A DNA stretch of 64,000 nucleotides. Source: Rhizobacter sp964253025 (GTDB taxonomy: Bacteria; Pseudomonadota; Gammaproteobacteria; Burkholderiales; Burkholderiaceae_C). Both the position numbers and the translations under genes were made by a program. Position 1 is the first letter of the stretch, and each line of letters begins with the position of its first letter. The stretch is from assembly GCF_964253025.1 (NCBI RefSeq), contig NZ_CAXUQC020000001.1, positions 1,860,001 to 1,924,000 of the forward strand, written 5' to 3'. This document shows positions 34,172-43,615 of the stretch, in pieces. The notes below the pieces were generated by a model. The model searched no databases and had not been told where the DNA came from. It worked only from the letters and a program-made list of their open reading frames with translations.

Positions 34172-36280
34172 ATGTTCCACGGACGAAGAGTTGCAGGGGT
34201 CACTGACCAACCCGGCTTCGACTTGGAAGCCTGGCCAGACCTCGATGTCGGTGCTCTGGACGATCAAGCAAGAGCGGCCTACGCGAACCGCAAGGCTGCT
34301 GTACGGCTTTACTTCGCCGGTGCAACGGCAGCTGAGATCCGCGACCGATGCGGTCTGGGCGTCCGCCAAGTCAACCGACTGATCCTGGAGCGGTGTTGCA
34401 GGACACACCCCGACGGGCGGCTCTTCGGATGGCGAGGACTTCATAAACACAGCCGGATCGCGGGCTACAAGCGCATCCAACCGGTCAAAAGCGGCACTCA
34501 CGGCACGGGCACTGCTGGGGCCCTCCATGCATTGCTCGCCGTGGAAGTTGACTTTGCGCGCCGCTTCGAGAAACACATCCTCAAGCAGCTCCCTGACCGA
34601 AGGCTGGGTGAGGTGAACCGTCCAATCCACTCGATCTGGTCGTGGTTCCTTCAGGAGCTACGCAAGCTCGGATACGAGATGCGAAATCAGTGGCCTTTCG
34701 ACGTCGAAGGCATGGGCTACTTCGCGGTCCGATCCCACGTCAAAAGGGTTCTCGACGACAACCCGGCGGCGGCAGCTCGACAGGCGGGGGCAGAAATGGT
34801 GAACAAGCGGAAGGCGGGTGACGGCACAAAACGTCCACATTTGCCCGTGTTCGGGCGCGTCGAGATGGACGCGCACAAGCTCGACGGCCGATTCTGTGTA
34901 CTGCTTCCCACCCAGGACGGCGGTTGGGTGCCGAAGATCGTGCACCGCATTTGGGTGATCGTGGTGCTTGAGATCGCCTCGCGGGCGGTGATCGGGTACT
35001 ACCTTAGTCTGCGAAGGGAGGTCAATTCGAACGACGTTTTGAGAACGATAAAGGCTTGCTTGGTTCAGTGGTGCCCGCGACACCTGCCGGTCGGAGGCAA
35101 ACTTGAGTATTTGCCTGGCGCTGCTCTGCCCTCCGCCCATGATTCTCAGTACTTGGCGAGATGCTGGGACGAGATGAGTGTGGATGGAGCCATGGCAGAA
35201 ACATGCCAGACGGTCCGAAGCGCGCTGGAGGAAGTGGTGCGGGCAACGCTGCTGACCCCATCGGCAGGATTCAGTAGCCGCCGCAGCAAAGATGATCGCC
35301 CGTTCATCGAGACTTACTTTCGAACTCTCGGCGAACGCGGCCTTCAACGCCTCAGCAACACGACCGGTCCAAACACCAAAGTCCTCGCGAGGTCAGGTCG
35401 CAAACCAGAGAAAGTGGCCGTGGCGGCCGAGTTTACTTGGCAGTATGCCGCCGACCTTCTTGATGTGCTGATCGCGAACTACAACGCGACGCCTCATTTA
35501 AGTCTGGGTCACCGATCTCCTTTGCAGTCAATGGACTACCACTCGTCTCAAGCTGAGGCCGTGTGCAGGACGGCTGATCGAAACTTGATAGAAGGCTTGC
35601 TGAGCGTCCGAAAACTATGCGTCGTCAAGGGAGGCACCGCGGAGGGGCGACTGCCTTACGTCAATTTCTTTCACTGTCGATACACGAACGAGGTCCTAGC
35701 GTCCCAACTGGACTTGGTGGGCAAGAAGATCTGGGTCATCAACAGTCTCGAGGATGACGCTCGCCTGGTCCAAGCGTCTACGGAGGCTGGCGTATCACTT
35801 GGGGTTTTGCGAGCCTTCCCGCCGTGGCACCGCATTCCACACAGTCTGGGCGTGCGTAGCGCTGTGCAGTCTTTGATATCGCATCGGCGCTTCCATTTGT
35901 CCGGAGGGGATGCGATCACGGCATTCTGCGACTACGTCGAGGCCAATGCGCGCGGCAAGCTGCCAGTGCATCCGGCATATCTCGAGATTCAACGGATCCT
36001 TGCTCAACATCAGGCTCGTTCGGACGTTTCATCTGATGTCAAGGCGGCGAAGGCGCGTCTGGACGAACGACACGCTGTTTCCGCGATTCCCATTCCCGAT
36101 GTCGGCGACATTGCGCCAGCGCGACCACTGGAAGTCGTTCAAGCTGCTGCCAAAGCGGCCATCCAGCGGCCGACCACTCTGCCCCTCAAGACACGGCAGA
36201 GAAGCATTTGTCCCGAGCCACCTCCCCAGAGCAGTCAACCATCGCGGTCATTGCCACCGCTGCGAAAGATTGCCGACTGA
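34172..36280 (+). CDS. tnsB: TnsB/TniA-like DDE transposase
   Basis: Transposase of 702 residues from an ATG preceded by GGAGGGGAG. A helix-turn-helix region near the N-terminus (ATAAEIRDRCGLGVRQVNRL) is followed by the retroviral-integrase-fold core: D233 in VEMDAHKLDG, D338 in MSVDGAMAE and E380 in RPFIETYFRTL. The length and C-terminal beta-barrel-like region (about 500-600) fit TnsB/TniA. Next genes encode TnsC-like and TniQ-like proteins, giving the core of a Tn7-like element. No tnsA endonuclease gene precedes it, so transposition is probably replicative, as in Tn5053. Codon use is less GC-biased than in the flanking chromosome. Confidence 0.9.
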   Translation: MFHGRRVAGVTDQPGFDLEAWPDLDVGALDDQARAAYANRKAAVRLYFAGATAAEIRDRCGLGVRQVNRLILERCCRTHPDGRLFGWRGLHKHSRIAGYKRIQPVKSGTHGTGTAGALHALLAVEVDFARRFEKHILKQLPDRRLGEVNRPIHSIWSWFLQELRKLGYEMRNQWPFDVEGMGYFAVRSHVKRVLDDNPAAAARQAGAEMVNKRKAGDGTKRPHLPVFGRVEMDAHKLDGRFCVLLPTQDGGWVPKIVHRIWVIVVLEIASRAVIGYYLSLRREVNSNDVLRTIKACLVQWCPRHLPVGGKLEYLPGAALPSAHDSQYLARCWDEMSVDGAMAETCQTVRSALEEVVRATLLTPSAGFSSRRSKDDRPFIETYFRTLGERGLQRLSNTTGPNTKVLARSGRKPEKVAVAAEFTWQYAADLLDVLIANYNATPHLSLGHRSPLQSMDYHSSQAEAVCRTADRNLIEGLLSVRKLCVVKGGTAEGRLPYVNFFHCRYTNEVLASQLDLVGKKIWVINSLEDDARLVQASTEAGVSLGVLRAFPPWHRIPHSLGVRSAVQSLISHRRFHLSGGDAITAFCDYVEANARGKLPVHPAYLEIQRILAQHQARSDVSSDVKAAKARLDERHAVSAIPIPDVGDIAPARPLEVVQAAAKAAIQRPTTLPLKTRQRSICPEPPPQSSQPSRSLPPLRKIAD

Positions 36281-36292
36281 AAGGGCAAGCCG

Positions 36293-37294
36293 ATGCGACG
36301 AAATTTACCTGCGCACGTGCACCGGCGTCACCCCATCTTGACGCAGGAATACGCGGCTTTCACTCCACCCATTGCCGAGATGGCCGAGAAGATCGGCGAC
36401 TGGATCGACCAGCGACAGGGTGGCGGATACATCCATGGCCCGTCGCGCTGGGGCAAGTCTCGGGGTGTGAAATGGTATGTGAGAGCCTCGCTCGAAGAGC
36501 GCTTTGGAATGCGTGTGCCACTACACATTTGGAGTCGCCCACCTGACAGTCAGCGAAGCGAGGCAGAGTTCTGGCGAAGCATGCAGATGGCGTTCGGACA
36601 ACGTTATGGTTCACCGCGAACCATGCGTGGCGACCGGAGAGACGCGTTGCGAAAGTTCTTGGTCGCGTCCGCTGAGTCGTGCGAGTCCAACGTCGTCGTG
36701 GTGATTTGCGACGAGATGCAGGACATGTCTCTCGTGGAATGGAAGTGGTTGCTAGGACTGCACAACAGCCTCGATCAAGACGGCTACCGACTTAGCATTT
36801 TCTCGATCGCCACCCATCAAATGGGGTACGACTACGAACTGCTTGCTCGCGGCGGATTCGCGCACGTCGCCGCCCGCTTCATGGTCGCGCACTGGGAATT
36901 CCCTGGCCTGCGCTCGTTCGAGGAACTCGAGTTTGTTTTTCGTGGGTATGACGAAGCTTCGGATTGGCCCCCGGGGAGTGGCATCAGTTACACAGCACAC
37001 TTTGCCCCCGATGCCTACGGACGAGGAGAACGCCTTTCCTCATGTGCAGAGACTGCGTGGAGAGTCCTTGACGCATTGCTCCCCCTTGGCTACCGAGGCG
37101 ACGCGTCGTTTCCAATGAAACACGTTGCGTTGGCTGCCGAGGAGGTCCTCTACCGCGCCGCCAGCGGCGAGGACTGGGATGAGGTCACGTGCGAGGATTC
37201 TTGGCTCGAGATCCTGGGCGCCACTGGGTTCACCGATCACATGCGATTGATATCGTCATCTCTGCTCGCCGGGCGAGGCTCGACCAAGCGGTGA
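36293..37294 (+). CDS. tnsC: TnsC/TniB-like AAA+ ATPase
   Basis: Target-selection ATPase of 333 residues. Walker A is GPSRWGKS (49-56) and Walker B is VVVVICDEMQ (D140, E141). The segment HRRHPILTQEYAAF and the size agree with the TniB/TnsC family. It should form filaments on target DNA and link TniQ to the TnsB transposase. It lies 12 bp after tnsB and 7 bp before tniQ, in one operon. The tryptophan in the P-loop is unusual but leaves the GK[ST] core intact. Confidence 0.87.
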   Translation: MRRNLPAHVHRRHPILTQEYAAFTPPIAEMAEKIGDWIDQRQGGGYIHGPSRWGKSRGVKWYVRASLEERFGMRVPLHIWSRPPDSQRSEAEFWRSMQMAFGQRYGSPRTMRGDRRDALRKFLVASAESCESNVVVVICDEMQDMSLVEWKWLLGLHNSLDQDGYRLSIFSIATHQMGYDYELLARGGFAHVAARFMVAHWEFPGLRSFEELEFVFRGYDEASDWPPGSGISYTAHFAPDAYGRGERLSSCAETAWRVLDALLPLGYRGDASFPMKHVALAAEEVLYRAASGEDWDEVTCEDSWLEILGATGFTDHMRLISSSLLAGRGSTKR

Positions 37295-37301
37295 GGTAGC
37301 T

Positions 37302-39053
37302 GTGGCGATGCAACCTCGAATCTACCTAGACAAGCATGCCAGGAACTCCCGAGTTACATGGATTCCCGGCTCGGTCCAGCCAAGCTCCTCTCTGTGGATC
37401 ACGGTTGTACGCTTCGTGTACTTGAACCATCCGTCGCCCGCAGCTTTCATGAGCGACTTCGGCGTTAGGCGAAATCGATTCAGCTTCACCAACCTGTGTC
37501 TGGACGTGTCGGCCGACACCGCCTCTGTCCCGATACGGACGGCACGGTTGGCGCGAGTCATGCGGGAACCCATCGGCATCTTCCAGTACTCGCAGTTTTC
37601 GGGATTCTCACGGAATCTCTGGCCCTTGTTCGGGTCTCCCCGCTCCTGTTCCCGGTGCCTTGCTCAGGGCTTTCACTCGGTACTTTTCTCCCTCGATGGA
37701 TTGACGCGCTGTCCCTACCATGGAGAACCGCTGACCACCGAGTTCTGCTGTCAAACGTGGACCGGCAAACACGCTATTCGATCGGGCATCTTTTCGAATC
37801 AGGGACGCTGCGAAATCTGCAGGAACGAGTTCTTTCCTCTAACGTTCGCCCTCCGGCCGGCTCGCGTACCCGAAAGGGACGAGGCTCTTGGCGAAGTCAC
37901 CCAGTGGCTGACAGCAATATCCAGCCGTTGCTACCTAGACTTGCGGACGACCTCCTATTTCGACTCGGCGCTGGCCCGCATCCAAGAGCAGTTGGCGTGG
38001 TGGGGGACAAGTTTGGGGCTACCTGAGGCGTCCCGAATTTGGCCCCCCATGCCGGCGAACGCGACGCCGCCCCCGTCAAGTCACGCTCGTGTCCTTTATG
38101 GCGGGCCTTCCCCTCGCCGAGCGGAGGGCGCGGACGTGTTTCAGGCAGATCGCACCCGTAGAAGCGGGGACACCGTCGAAGTGATGTTCAAAGCGATCAA
38201 GCGGCGCTTGATCCGCTGCCACTTACGAGGCAGCGTCAAGCACGTTGATGCTTTGGCAGAGTCGAGCGATGCCGACTACATCCAACGAAAGATCGCACAA
38301 CACCCCGGTTTCCGTGCCGCGTGGGCGTTCCTGCTGTGGTGGCAAGCAGGAGCCTCGAGTGTCAGCCTTCGGGACTGGCTCAACTGGAGGCGGCGCCAGT
38401 CGATGGAGTCGATTGGCGCATGGGCCCCTTTCGAGCGCTTTCAACTCATCGACCGATTCCCAGCTTTTCGAAGGCTCGGGGACGGCGCCACGACTTGGCA
38501 GGATCACTGGCTTGCCGCCGCGTGTTACCTCGACATGTGGAGTAGGGCGGCAAGGGCAGCAGATCGCGTCGGCGGCACGACTAAGCCGGAGTGGGGTAGA
38601 GGGATCGTGGAGGTGCGAGCACCGCACTGGAGCTCGGCGATCGACCAGCGTGGCCGGTTCTGCCTGGAATTTGAGAAGCTGGGAGACGCCGGACTTCGGA
38701 CCACGCAGCGTCGTGACAAGATCAGTCGAAAGCTTGACGAGGCTCGTCGGCGTGAGTCTATTCGTGCTTCGTGTTGCAGCCAGAGGGTCCTGTACGCCGG
38801 GGCAGATTCTGGATGGCGCGTGGCGGGGCCACTTGAGATAACTAATCCCCGATCTCTTAAACTGCATCGGATGCGCGTGGACGGGAGGAAGCTGCGGTTT
38901 GTCATCGTTCCCAACGAGCAGGCGTTCCTGCCAGACCTCTACTGGGCCAGTGCGCACGAAGTTCCGGTCGCGTCGGCTGGAACGTCGCCGAGCGACGCCA
39001 TATCAAACCTCAAAACAGCTGTCCGGCAGTACACGCAGAAGTACGACACGTGA
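37302..39053 (+). CDS. TniQ/TnsD-like target-site protein
   Basis: Protein of 583 residues. A TniQ-type zinc-binding region is at 116-140 (CSRC ... CPYH, with C116, C119, C137, H140), followed by another CxxC at 170-173. FHSVLFSLDGLTRCPYHGEPL-like text is diagnostic of TniQ/TnsD. About 100 extra residues precede the zinc module, and the C-terminal 300 residues are basic with many Arg/Trp, consistent with sequence-specific DNA binding. The length is nearer TnsD than short TniQ, so the element may choose a fixed chromosomal site. A GTG start was taken; an ATG two codons later is possible. Confidence 0.8.
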   Translation: MAMQPRIYLDKHARNSRVTWIPGSVQPSSSLWITVVRFVYLNHPSPAAFMSDFGVRRNRFSFTNLCLDVSADTASVPIRTARLARVMREPIGIFQYSQFSGFSRNLWPLFGSPRSCSRCLAQGFHSVLFSLDGLTRCPYHGEPLTTEFCCQTWTGKHAIRSGIFSNQGRCEICRNEFFPLTFALRPARVPERDEALGEVTQWLTAISSRCYLDLRTTSYFDSALARIQEQLAWWGTSLGLPEASRIWPPMPANATPPPSSHARVLYGGPSPRRAEGADVFQADRTRRSGDTVEVMFKAIKRRLIRCHLRGSVKHVDALAESSDADYIQRKIAQHPGFRAAWAFLLWWQAGASSVSLRDWLNWRRRQSMESIGAWAPFERFQLIDRFPAFRRLGDGATTWQDHWLAAACYLDMWSRAARAADRVGGTTKPEWGRGIVEVRAPHWSSAIDQRGRFCLEFEKLGDAGLRTTQRRDKISRKLDEARRRESIRASCCSQRVLYAGADSGWRVAGPLEITNPRSLKLHRMRVDGRKLRFVIVPNEQAFLPDLYWASAHEVPVASAGTSPSDAISNLKTAVRQYTQKYDT

Positions 39054-39365
39054 CTCTGCTCTGACCGCGTTTCACGTGGCAGTCACTGGTGAGAAGCTGG
39101 GAGCCGCTCTATTGCTTCTTGAAGAGCCCGGGCTCGCCGGTCTCAGCACTCAGGAGCGGCAGCTACTCGGCCGTGCGCCGGCCGCTGGCCGACATCCTGG
39201 CCTTGGGCCGCCGCTACCTGTGTACGCATTCGAGACGCATTGCTGTGGTCTCTACAAAAGGCAATTTCTAGCCCCTCCGCGATCCAAGACCCTGGATCCA
39301 CCGAGGTCTGATGCAAGAGGGCTACGGAGCAAGCTGCTCGATGTCGCCAGCAAAGAGGAAGTGAA
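39054..39365. other. Intergenic region between tniQ and the HNH gene
   Basis: 312 bp with no convincing gene. No copy of the 15-bp tnsB-proximal motif is seen. It may hold the promoter of the HNH gene. Confidence 0.45.
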
Positions 39366-40703
39366 TTGACAACGGCAAAGTTCAATCTGAGTCACAACGA
39401 GGCCTTCGAGAAGATGCTCGGACGCACCGTTGGTACCCAGTGGTTCGGGTTCGACACAGGCCGGAAGGAAGCGCGGGCCGGGAAAGCTTCGCTGCTGGTA
39501 CTGGCGTTGGAGACGTGGGGCTTCCGTAGGGACAGCGACACCGGTGAACTCTGGTTCTGCCAGCCACGCAAAAGGGATGGAGAACGCGGCGGTCATCGCG
39601 TCGGTTTCTGGAACGCCGTCGATCAGGCGCGAGCCGATGGCATTCCGATCAGAGGCTTCCTGAAGGACGAGGTAGGTGGACTATGCACACTGGACTTCCA
39701 GTTCGACATTGTCGACGTGGCCTACGAACCCAACAAACTCTGGATGAAGCTTCAGAGCGGTGGTAGGCCAGATTGGGTGTCCATACCCCATCGCTGGTTG
39801 GGTTGGTTGGACGACCTGCCGCGCGCCGATCCTGGTTGGAAGTCCCTTCGCGTGCCGAGGCGGCAGGTTGCGAGTGCACCGCCGCCAGATGAAGCGGCTG
39901 CACACGGTGAAATTCTTGCCAACGTAGTTCGCGCTGGCGAACGCGTCGCAGCCGATGAGCGGGCCCGCCGAGCGGAGCTGGAGGGCCTAGAGGACCAGGG
40001 CATGGATTTCGATTCAGCCGACATGATGCTGCACACCTACCTGTGCCTGGTCGCTGGCAAACCGCTATCCTCAAACTGCGATATCACCATCCTCGGCATC
40101 CTGGTCGACAACATCGTGGCTAGGAATGCCAACGCCGGCCTCTCGAGCGCGTTAGACTCGTTGCGTCAGACCATCGGCTCCGTAGCCGGTCAGCAGCGCC
40201 TGGTGCTAGACGCATTGATTTCGACTCTTCAGGAAGCAAAGCGACAAGCGGACGCTCTGGCTCAAATGGAGACCGCGGCACGGCTGGCCAATGTGCCATC
40301 CAGCCTAATCAAGCCAGCGCTGACGCGCGGGCCGCATCACGCTGCATTCGCAAGGCTGCTATGGCGTCGTTGGGGGAACAAATGTTCAGTGCTCGGCAAA
40401 GCCTGCAACCGGCTGCTGGTGGCGTCGCACATCATCGGGTGGTCCGAGGACGAGGGCCGGCGCGCAGACGTCAATAACGGCCTGCTACTGACTACGCCGC
40501 TGGACCGACTTTTCGACAAGGGTTTCATCTCCTTCAATGACGCTGGTTTGATGCTTGTGAGTTCGGAACTTAGCGCAGAGACCCGCGAGCACTTCGGAGT
40601 TGCCCCGGGCATGCGTATTCAATGGGATTGGCTGCCAGATGCGGACAAGGCAGCAATGAGAACCGCGCTACGCGAGCACCGTTCTCAGCACAACTTCCCT
40701 TGA
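39366..40703 (+). CDS. HNH endonuclease, putative transposon cargo
   Basis: Protein of 445 residues. The C-terminal HNH_2-type nuclease (about 340-390) reads VASHIIGW (H355), NNGLLL (N371) and LDRLFDKGFISF, the pattern found in HNH restriction-like enzymes. The N-terminal 300 residues have no family I recognise; residues 190-310 look helical. The start is TTG with GAGGAAGTG upstream. It follows tnsB-tnsC-tniQ on the same strand, the usual cargo position of Tn7-like elements, which often carry defence genes. A DNA-restriction role is inferred. No cognate methyltransferase is present, so it is not a classical restriction-modification pair. Confidence 0.8.
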   Translation: MTTAKFNLSHNEAFEKMLGRTVGTQWFGFDTGRKEARAGKASLLVLALETWGFRRDSDTGELWFCQPRKRDGERGGHRVGFWNAVDQARADGIPIRGFLKDEVGGLCTLDFQFDIVDVAYEPNKLWMKLQSGGRPDWVSIPHRWLGWLDDLPRADPGWKSLRVPRRQVASAPPPDEAAAHGEILANVVRAGERVAADERARRAELEGLEDQGMDFDSADMMLHTYLCLVAGKPLSSNCDITILGILVDNIVARNANAGLSSALDSLRQTIGSVAGQQRLVLDALISTLQEAKRQADALAQMETAARLANVPSSLIKPALTRGPHHAAFARLLWRRWGNKCSVLGKACNRLLVASHIIGWSEDEGRRADVNNGLLLTTPLDRLFDKGFISFNDAGLMLVSSELSAETREHFGVAPGMRIQWDWLPDADKAAMRTALREHRSQHNFP

Positions 40704-40993
40704 TACGCCACTGCCTTGCCCTGACAGCCTGAATCGACCGGTGAGTCGATCCCGCCGTAGCCGCTCTCTGAAGCGCTGCAGCCATGCGCACCGCTGCCCC
40801 CATCGAATGACCGGTCGCGGCCTAAGGTGCTTCTCGTGCCGTCGGCGCCGAAAGACTCTTCTCAGTCTGATGCAGACGACGCATTGCAGCGGAAGCGGTC
40901 ACTGTCCTGGGTCTTGCTGAAGCTTCGCTTGCTGTGACGATCGCCGGCTTAACCCGCTCGTTCAAGAAGCGGGTACTTCGTCCGCTTCCAGCC

Positions 40994-42674
40994 GAGGCCG
41001 TGTGAAAACGCTGCGTATCCCTTCGGCCGTGGCGTATGGGGAGTGGTCGCGCTGTGCCGAGGTCCTGGACGTCGCTTCCGCGGACTGACGGCTCCGAAGG
41101 AATCGCAGGCTCGTTGAGCTTTGGTAAAGCGTGGAGACCTGTCTATAGCCTCATGCTGAGGCCGCGCGCAGCCCTGCCATCATCTTCGTCATACCGAGGA
41201 TGCTGAGCACGCGTTTGAAGTTGTAGGCCAGCACGTGCAGGCTCATCTCGGTCCCCACGTTGCGCAGCGTTCGCGTCAGGAAGTGGGTCGAGCCCATCCA
41301 GTGCTTGAGCGTGCCGAAGACGTGTTCTACCGTCTGCCTGCGAACCCGCATCGCCATCGGGTTCTGATCGATCCGGCGCTGTACCGCCTCGACCACGTGC
41401 TCATGTTCCCATCGACTGATTCGTCGGTATGGGCTGGGCGTGCACTGCGGCTTGATGGGGCAACCCGCGCAAGCGCCGCTCCAGTAGCGGCGGATGTTCA
41501 GGCCATCTTCGTCCCGCGTGAAGCGATATGTTGCCCGTTGTCCAGCGGGGCACACGTATTCGTCGTCACTCGCGATGTAGATGAAGTCCCCCTTGTGGAA
41601 TCGTCCCTCGGCCTTCGCGTTTGACGTCATCGGCTTCGGCACCGTGGCGGCGATTCCATCGTCGTCGCACGCCTTGATCTGCACGCTGTTGAAGTAGCCA
41701 CGATCGCCGAGGGCCTCGACTGTTTGCAGCCCCATTGCCTGCTTGGCCGCCATTGCCATGGGATGCAGTTGTGTTCGATCGTTGCCGACGTTAGTTACCT
41801 CATGCGCGACGATCAGGTGGTGCTCGGCATCGACCGCGGCCTGCACGTTGTAGCCAACAACGCCTGTCACCTTGCTGTGGGTGCTCATCGCCCGAGCATC
41901 GGGATCCGTCTTTGAAATCTGCCCATCCGGCTGGGCCTTCACTTGCACCTCCATGGCGTCGAGCTCACGCATCTGCTGGCGCAAGTACGCGATCTTTTCG
42001 TTCAGGCGCTTCGTCTTGGCCACCAGCTCCGGCTCCTGCACGCGATCGGCGGTGTCGAGCGCACTGAGGTAACGCTCGATGTGCTGTTCAAGCTGCTCCC
42101 GCCGCCTTTGGATCTTCGTGACCGTGAAGTTCTGGTCCCGCGAGTTGACCGCCTTGAACTTGCTGCCGTCGACAGCGACAACCGCCTGCGTAAACAGCTT
42201 GAGCTGCCGGCAGAGTTCGATGAACCGGCGGCAGGTGTTGCGGATGCCGGGCCCGTTGTCGCGTCGGAAGTCCGCGAGGGTCTTGAAGTCCGGCGCCAGG
42301 CGGCCGGTCAGCCACATCAGTTCGATGTTCCGCTGGGTCTCGCGTTCCAACCGGCGACTGCTTTGAATGCGGTTGATGTAGCCGTAGAGATAGATCTTCA
42401 TCAGAACCGACGGGTGATAGCCGGGTCGCCCCGTCGCGGCAGCCCGCGTTCCGTCGAAGCCGAGTGCGGCCAAGTCCAGTTCATCGATGAAGGCCTCGAT
42501 CACCCGGACCGGATTGTCCTCGGCCACAAAGTCATCGAGGCATTCAGGCAGCAACGTGACTTGATGTCGATCCAGACCTTCCACGAATCGCGGCATGTCG
42601 CCTCCCAGGCTTGACCTGGGTCCCGACTCTAGTACCCTGCCGCTTGGGCCGTGAGCGGGTTTTCACACAGCCTC
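40994..42674 (-). mobile_element. IS1182-family insertion sequence
   Basis: Inverted ends share GTGTGAAAAC: left end GAGGCCGTGTGAAAAC at 40994-41009 and, read on the minus strand, GAGGCTGTGTGAAAAC ending at 42674. A single transposase gene fills the element. A 7-bp hairpin (ACCCGCT/AGCGGGT, 40952-40974) lies just outside the left end; IS1182-group elements often choose such sites. No target duplication is evident. Confidence 0.82.
41151..42596 (-). CDS. IS1182-family transposase
   Basis: DDE transposase of 481 residues. It starts MPRFVEGLDRHQVTLLPECL and has the two-part DUF772/DDE_Tnp_1_6 arrangement of IS1182: an N-terminal substrate helix domain (DFKTLADFRRDNG), a catalytic region (AVDGSKFKAVNS; ALGDRGYFN) and a C-terminal VEHVFGTLKHWMG segment with the catalytic glutamate. 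A zinc-like cluster (CPAGQ ... CAGCPIKPQC) lies between. It appears intact and so possibly active. Confidence 0.93.
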   Translation of the reverse strand: MPRFVEGLDRHQVTLLPECLDDFVAEDNPVRVIEAFIDELDLAALGFDGTRAAATGRPGYHPSVLMKIYLYGYINRIQSSRRLERETQRNIELMWLTGRLAPDFKTLADFRRDNGPGIRNTCRRFIELCRQLKLFTQAVVAVDGSKFKAVNSRDQNFTVTKIQRRREQLEQHIERYLSALDTADRVQEPELVAKTKRLNEKIAYLRQQMRELDAMEVQVKAQPDGQISKTDPDARAMSTHSKVTGVVGYNVQAAVDAEHHLIVAHEVTNVGNDRTQLHPMAMAAKQAMGLQTVEALGDRGYFNSVQIKACDDDGIAATVPKPMTSNAKAEGRFHKGDFIYIASDDEYVCPAGQRATYRFTRDEDGLNIRRYWSGACAGCPIKPQCTPSPYRRISRWEHEHVVEAVQRRIDQNPMAMRVRRQTVEHVFGTLKHWMGSTHFLTRTLRNVGTEMSLHVLAYNFKRVLSILGMTKMMAGLRAASA

Positions 42675-42713
42675 AGCCTGACGCGGACAGTTATTTCGAG
42701 AGGAACGAGCCCG

Positions 42714-42836
42714 ATGTTTGGCTCCAACATGAGTAACGCTCAGTACAACGCGATGTCGAAGTGGCAGCGCCGGTTGTACTGGGCCGCGGTAGCGATGGCC
42801 GCCTGCACAATCGGCTACGTCTGGTTCTTCTATTGA
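42714..42836 (+). CDS. Possible 40-residue membrane peptide
   Basis: A short frame giving MFGSNMSNAQYNAMSKWQ then a C-terminal hydrophobic helix (LYWAAVAMAACTIGYVWFF). GAGAGGAAC lies about 9 bp before the ATG. It is next to the IS1182 right end. I do not recognise it; a single-pass membrane peptide is possible but unproven. Confidence 0.35.
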   Translation: MFGSNMSNAQYNAMSKWQRRLYWAAVAMAACTIGYVWFFY

Positions 42837-43000
42837 TGAGGACCGCCTTGTGCGGTCCCGCTCTCCAGGCGGAAACGGTCGCAGGCCGACCACTATGATC
42901 TGGGCCCGGTCAATTGGGGGGCGCAGGTGAGTGAGTCCAATTCGTTCGTTCAAGGGAGTGTCTTCTACGGCTCCGCCCAGGAAGATTTGGCTCAAGGAGC

Positions 43001-43141
43001 CTATTGCTTGTTCAGGAGCTCATCGAAACCCTGGACCAAGCGGCGACTTTCCCGGCGAACAAGCCAGAGGATCACTCCAATTGAACCAGCAACCAGCGCG
43101 GCCACGCCAGCGAAGTAAAAGAGGAAGAGTGAATACTCCAT
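43001..43141 (-). CDS. 46-residue single-pass membrane protein
   Basis: Short gene with a strong ribosome binding site, GAAGGAG 6 bp before the ATG on the minus strand. The product begins MEYSLFLFYFAGVAALVAG, continues with SIGVILWLV, then has a basic amphipathic tail (RRESRRLVQGFDELLNKQ): one transmembrane helix with a charged cytoplasmic end. No family is recognised. It lies between the IS1182 element and the NACHT-nuclease gene, same strand as the latter but about 475 bp beyond its stop. Confidence 0.55.
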   Translation of the reverse strand: MEYSLFLFYFAGVAALVAGSIGVILWLVRRESRRLVQGFDELLNKQ

Positions 43142-43162
43142 CGGCACTCCTTCACCGGAATC

Positions 43163-43399
43163 TTAGTCGAGCTGAGCCAGCATCGCCATCAACTGCCGGA
43201 CTCTGCCACGCGCTGACAGCTTCACGGCATTGGTCCAGGCGCATCGTCGTTTGAAATTAGCGGAACTTGCCCGCGGAGCGCTCGACGCGAGACGAGCGCA
43301 GTAGTCAATGTGCGTCACCTGGTCCGCACGTAATGGCCCCGATGGCGGTAGCTGGTGGGCAACTATGGCTGCGAAGCTGCGAGCGAGCGTCCGCCGCAC
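43163..43399 (-). CDS. Possible small hypothetical protein
   Basis: 78-residue frame whose C-terminal half (DYCARLASSAPRASSANFKR, then RCAWTNAVKLSARGRVRQLM) looks protein-like and basic. No start signal or family supports it. It could be a remnant. It overlaps nothing else reported. Confidence 0.3.
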   Translation of the reverse strand: MRRTLARSFAAIVAHQLPPSGPLRADQVTHIDYCARLASSAPRASSANFKRRCAWTNAVKLSARGRVRQLMAMLAQLD

Positions 43400-43448
43400 A
43401 GCGGTGGTCCAGCGTGCGCAAATCCGGGATCAGAAGCTACTCTGTCCG

Positions 43449-43470
43449 ATATGAGATGACAGTCTCATAT
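43449..43470. repeat. Perfect inverted repeat
   Basis: ATATGAGA (43449-43456) and TCTCATAT (43463-43470) flank TGACAG. It lies 146 bp beyond the stop of the NACHT-nuclease gene. With no T-run it is not a clear terminator; an operator or recombination site is possible. Confidence 0.4.
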
Positions 43471-43615
43471 AACGCGGCATAGTAACAGGCAACGTCGCCG
43501 GTCTCAATTGCCGAGACGCTTTATACCCGACGTGAAACCCGGCGACACGAGCTCAATTCCGCCTTTGTAGCTACTCGCAATGAGCGCGCCGCCTCCGTGG
43601 CGCAGGTCGCAATGG

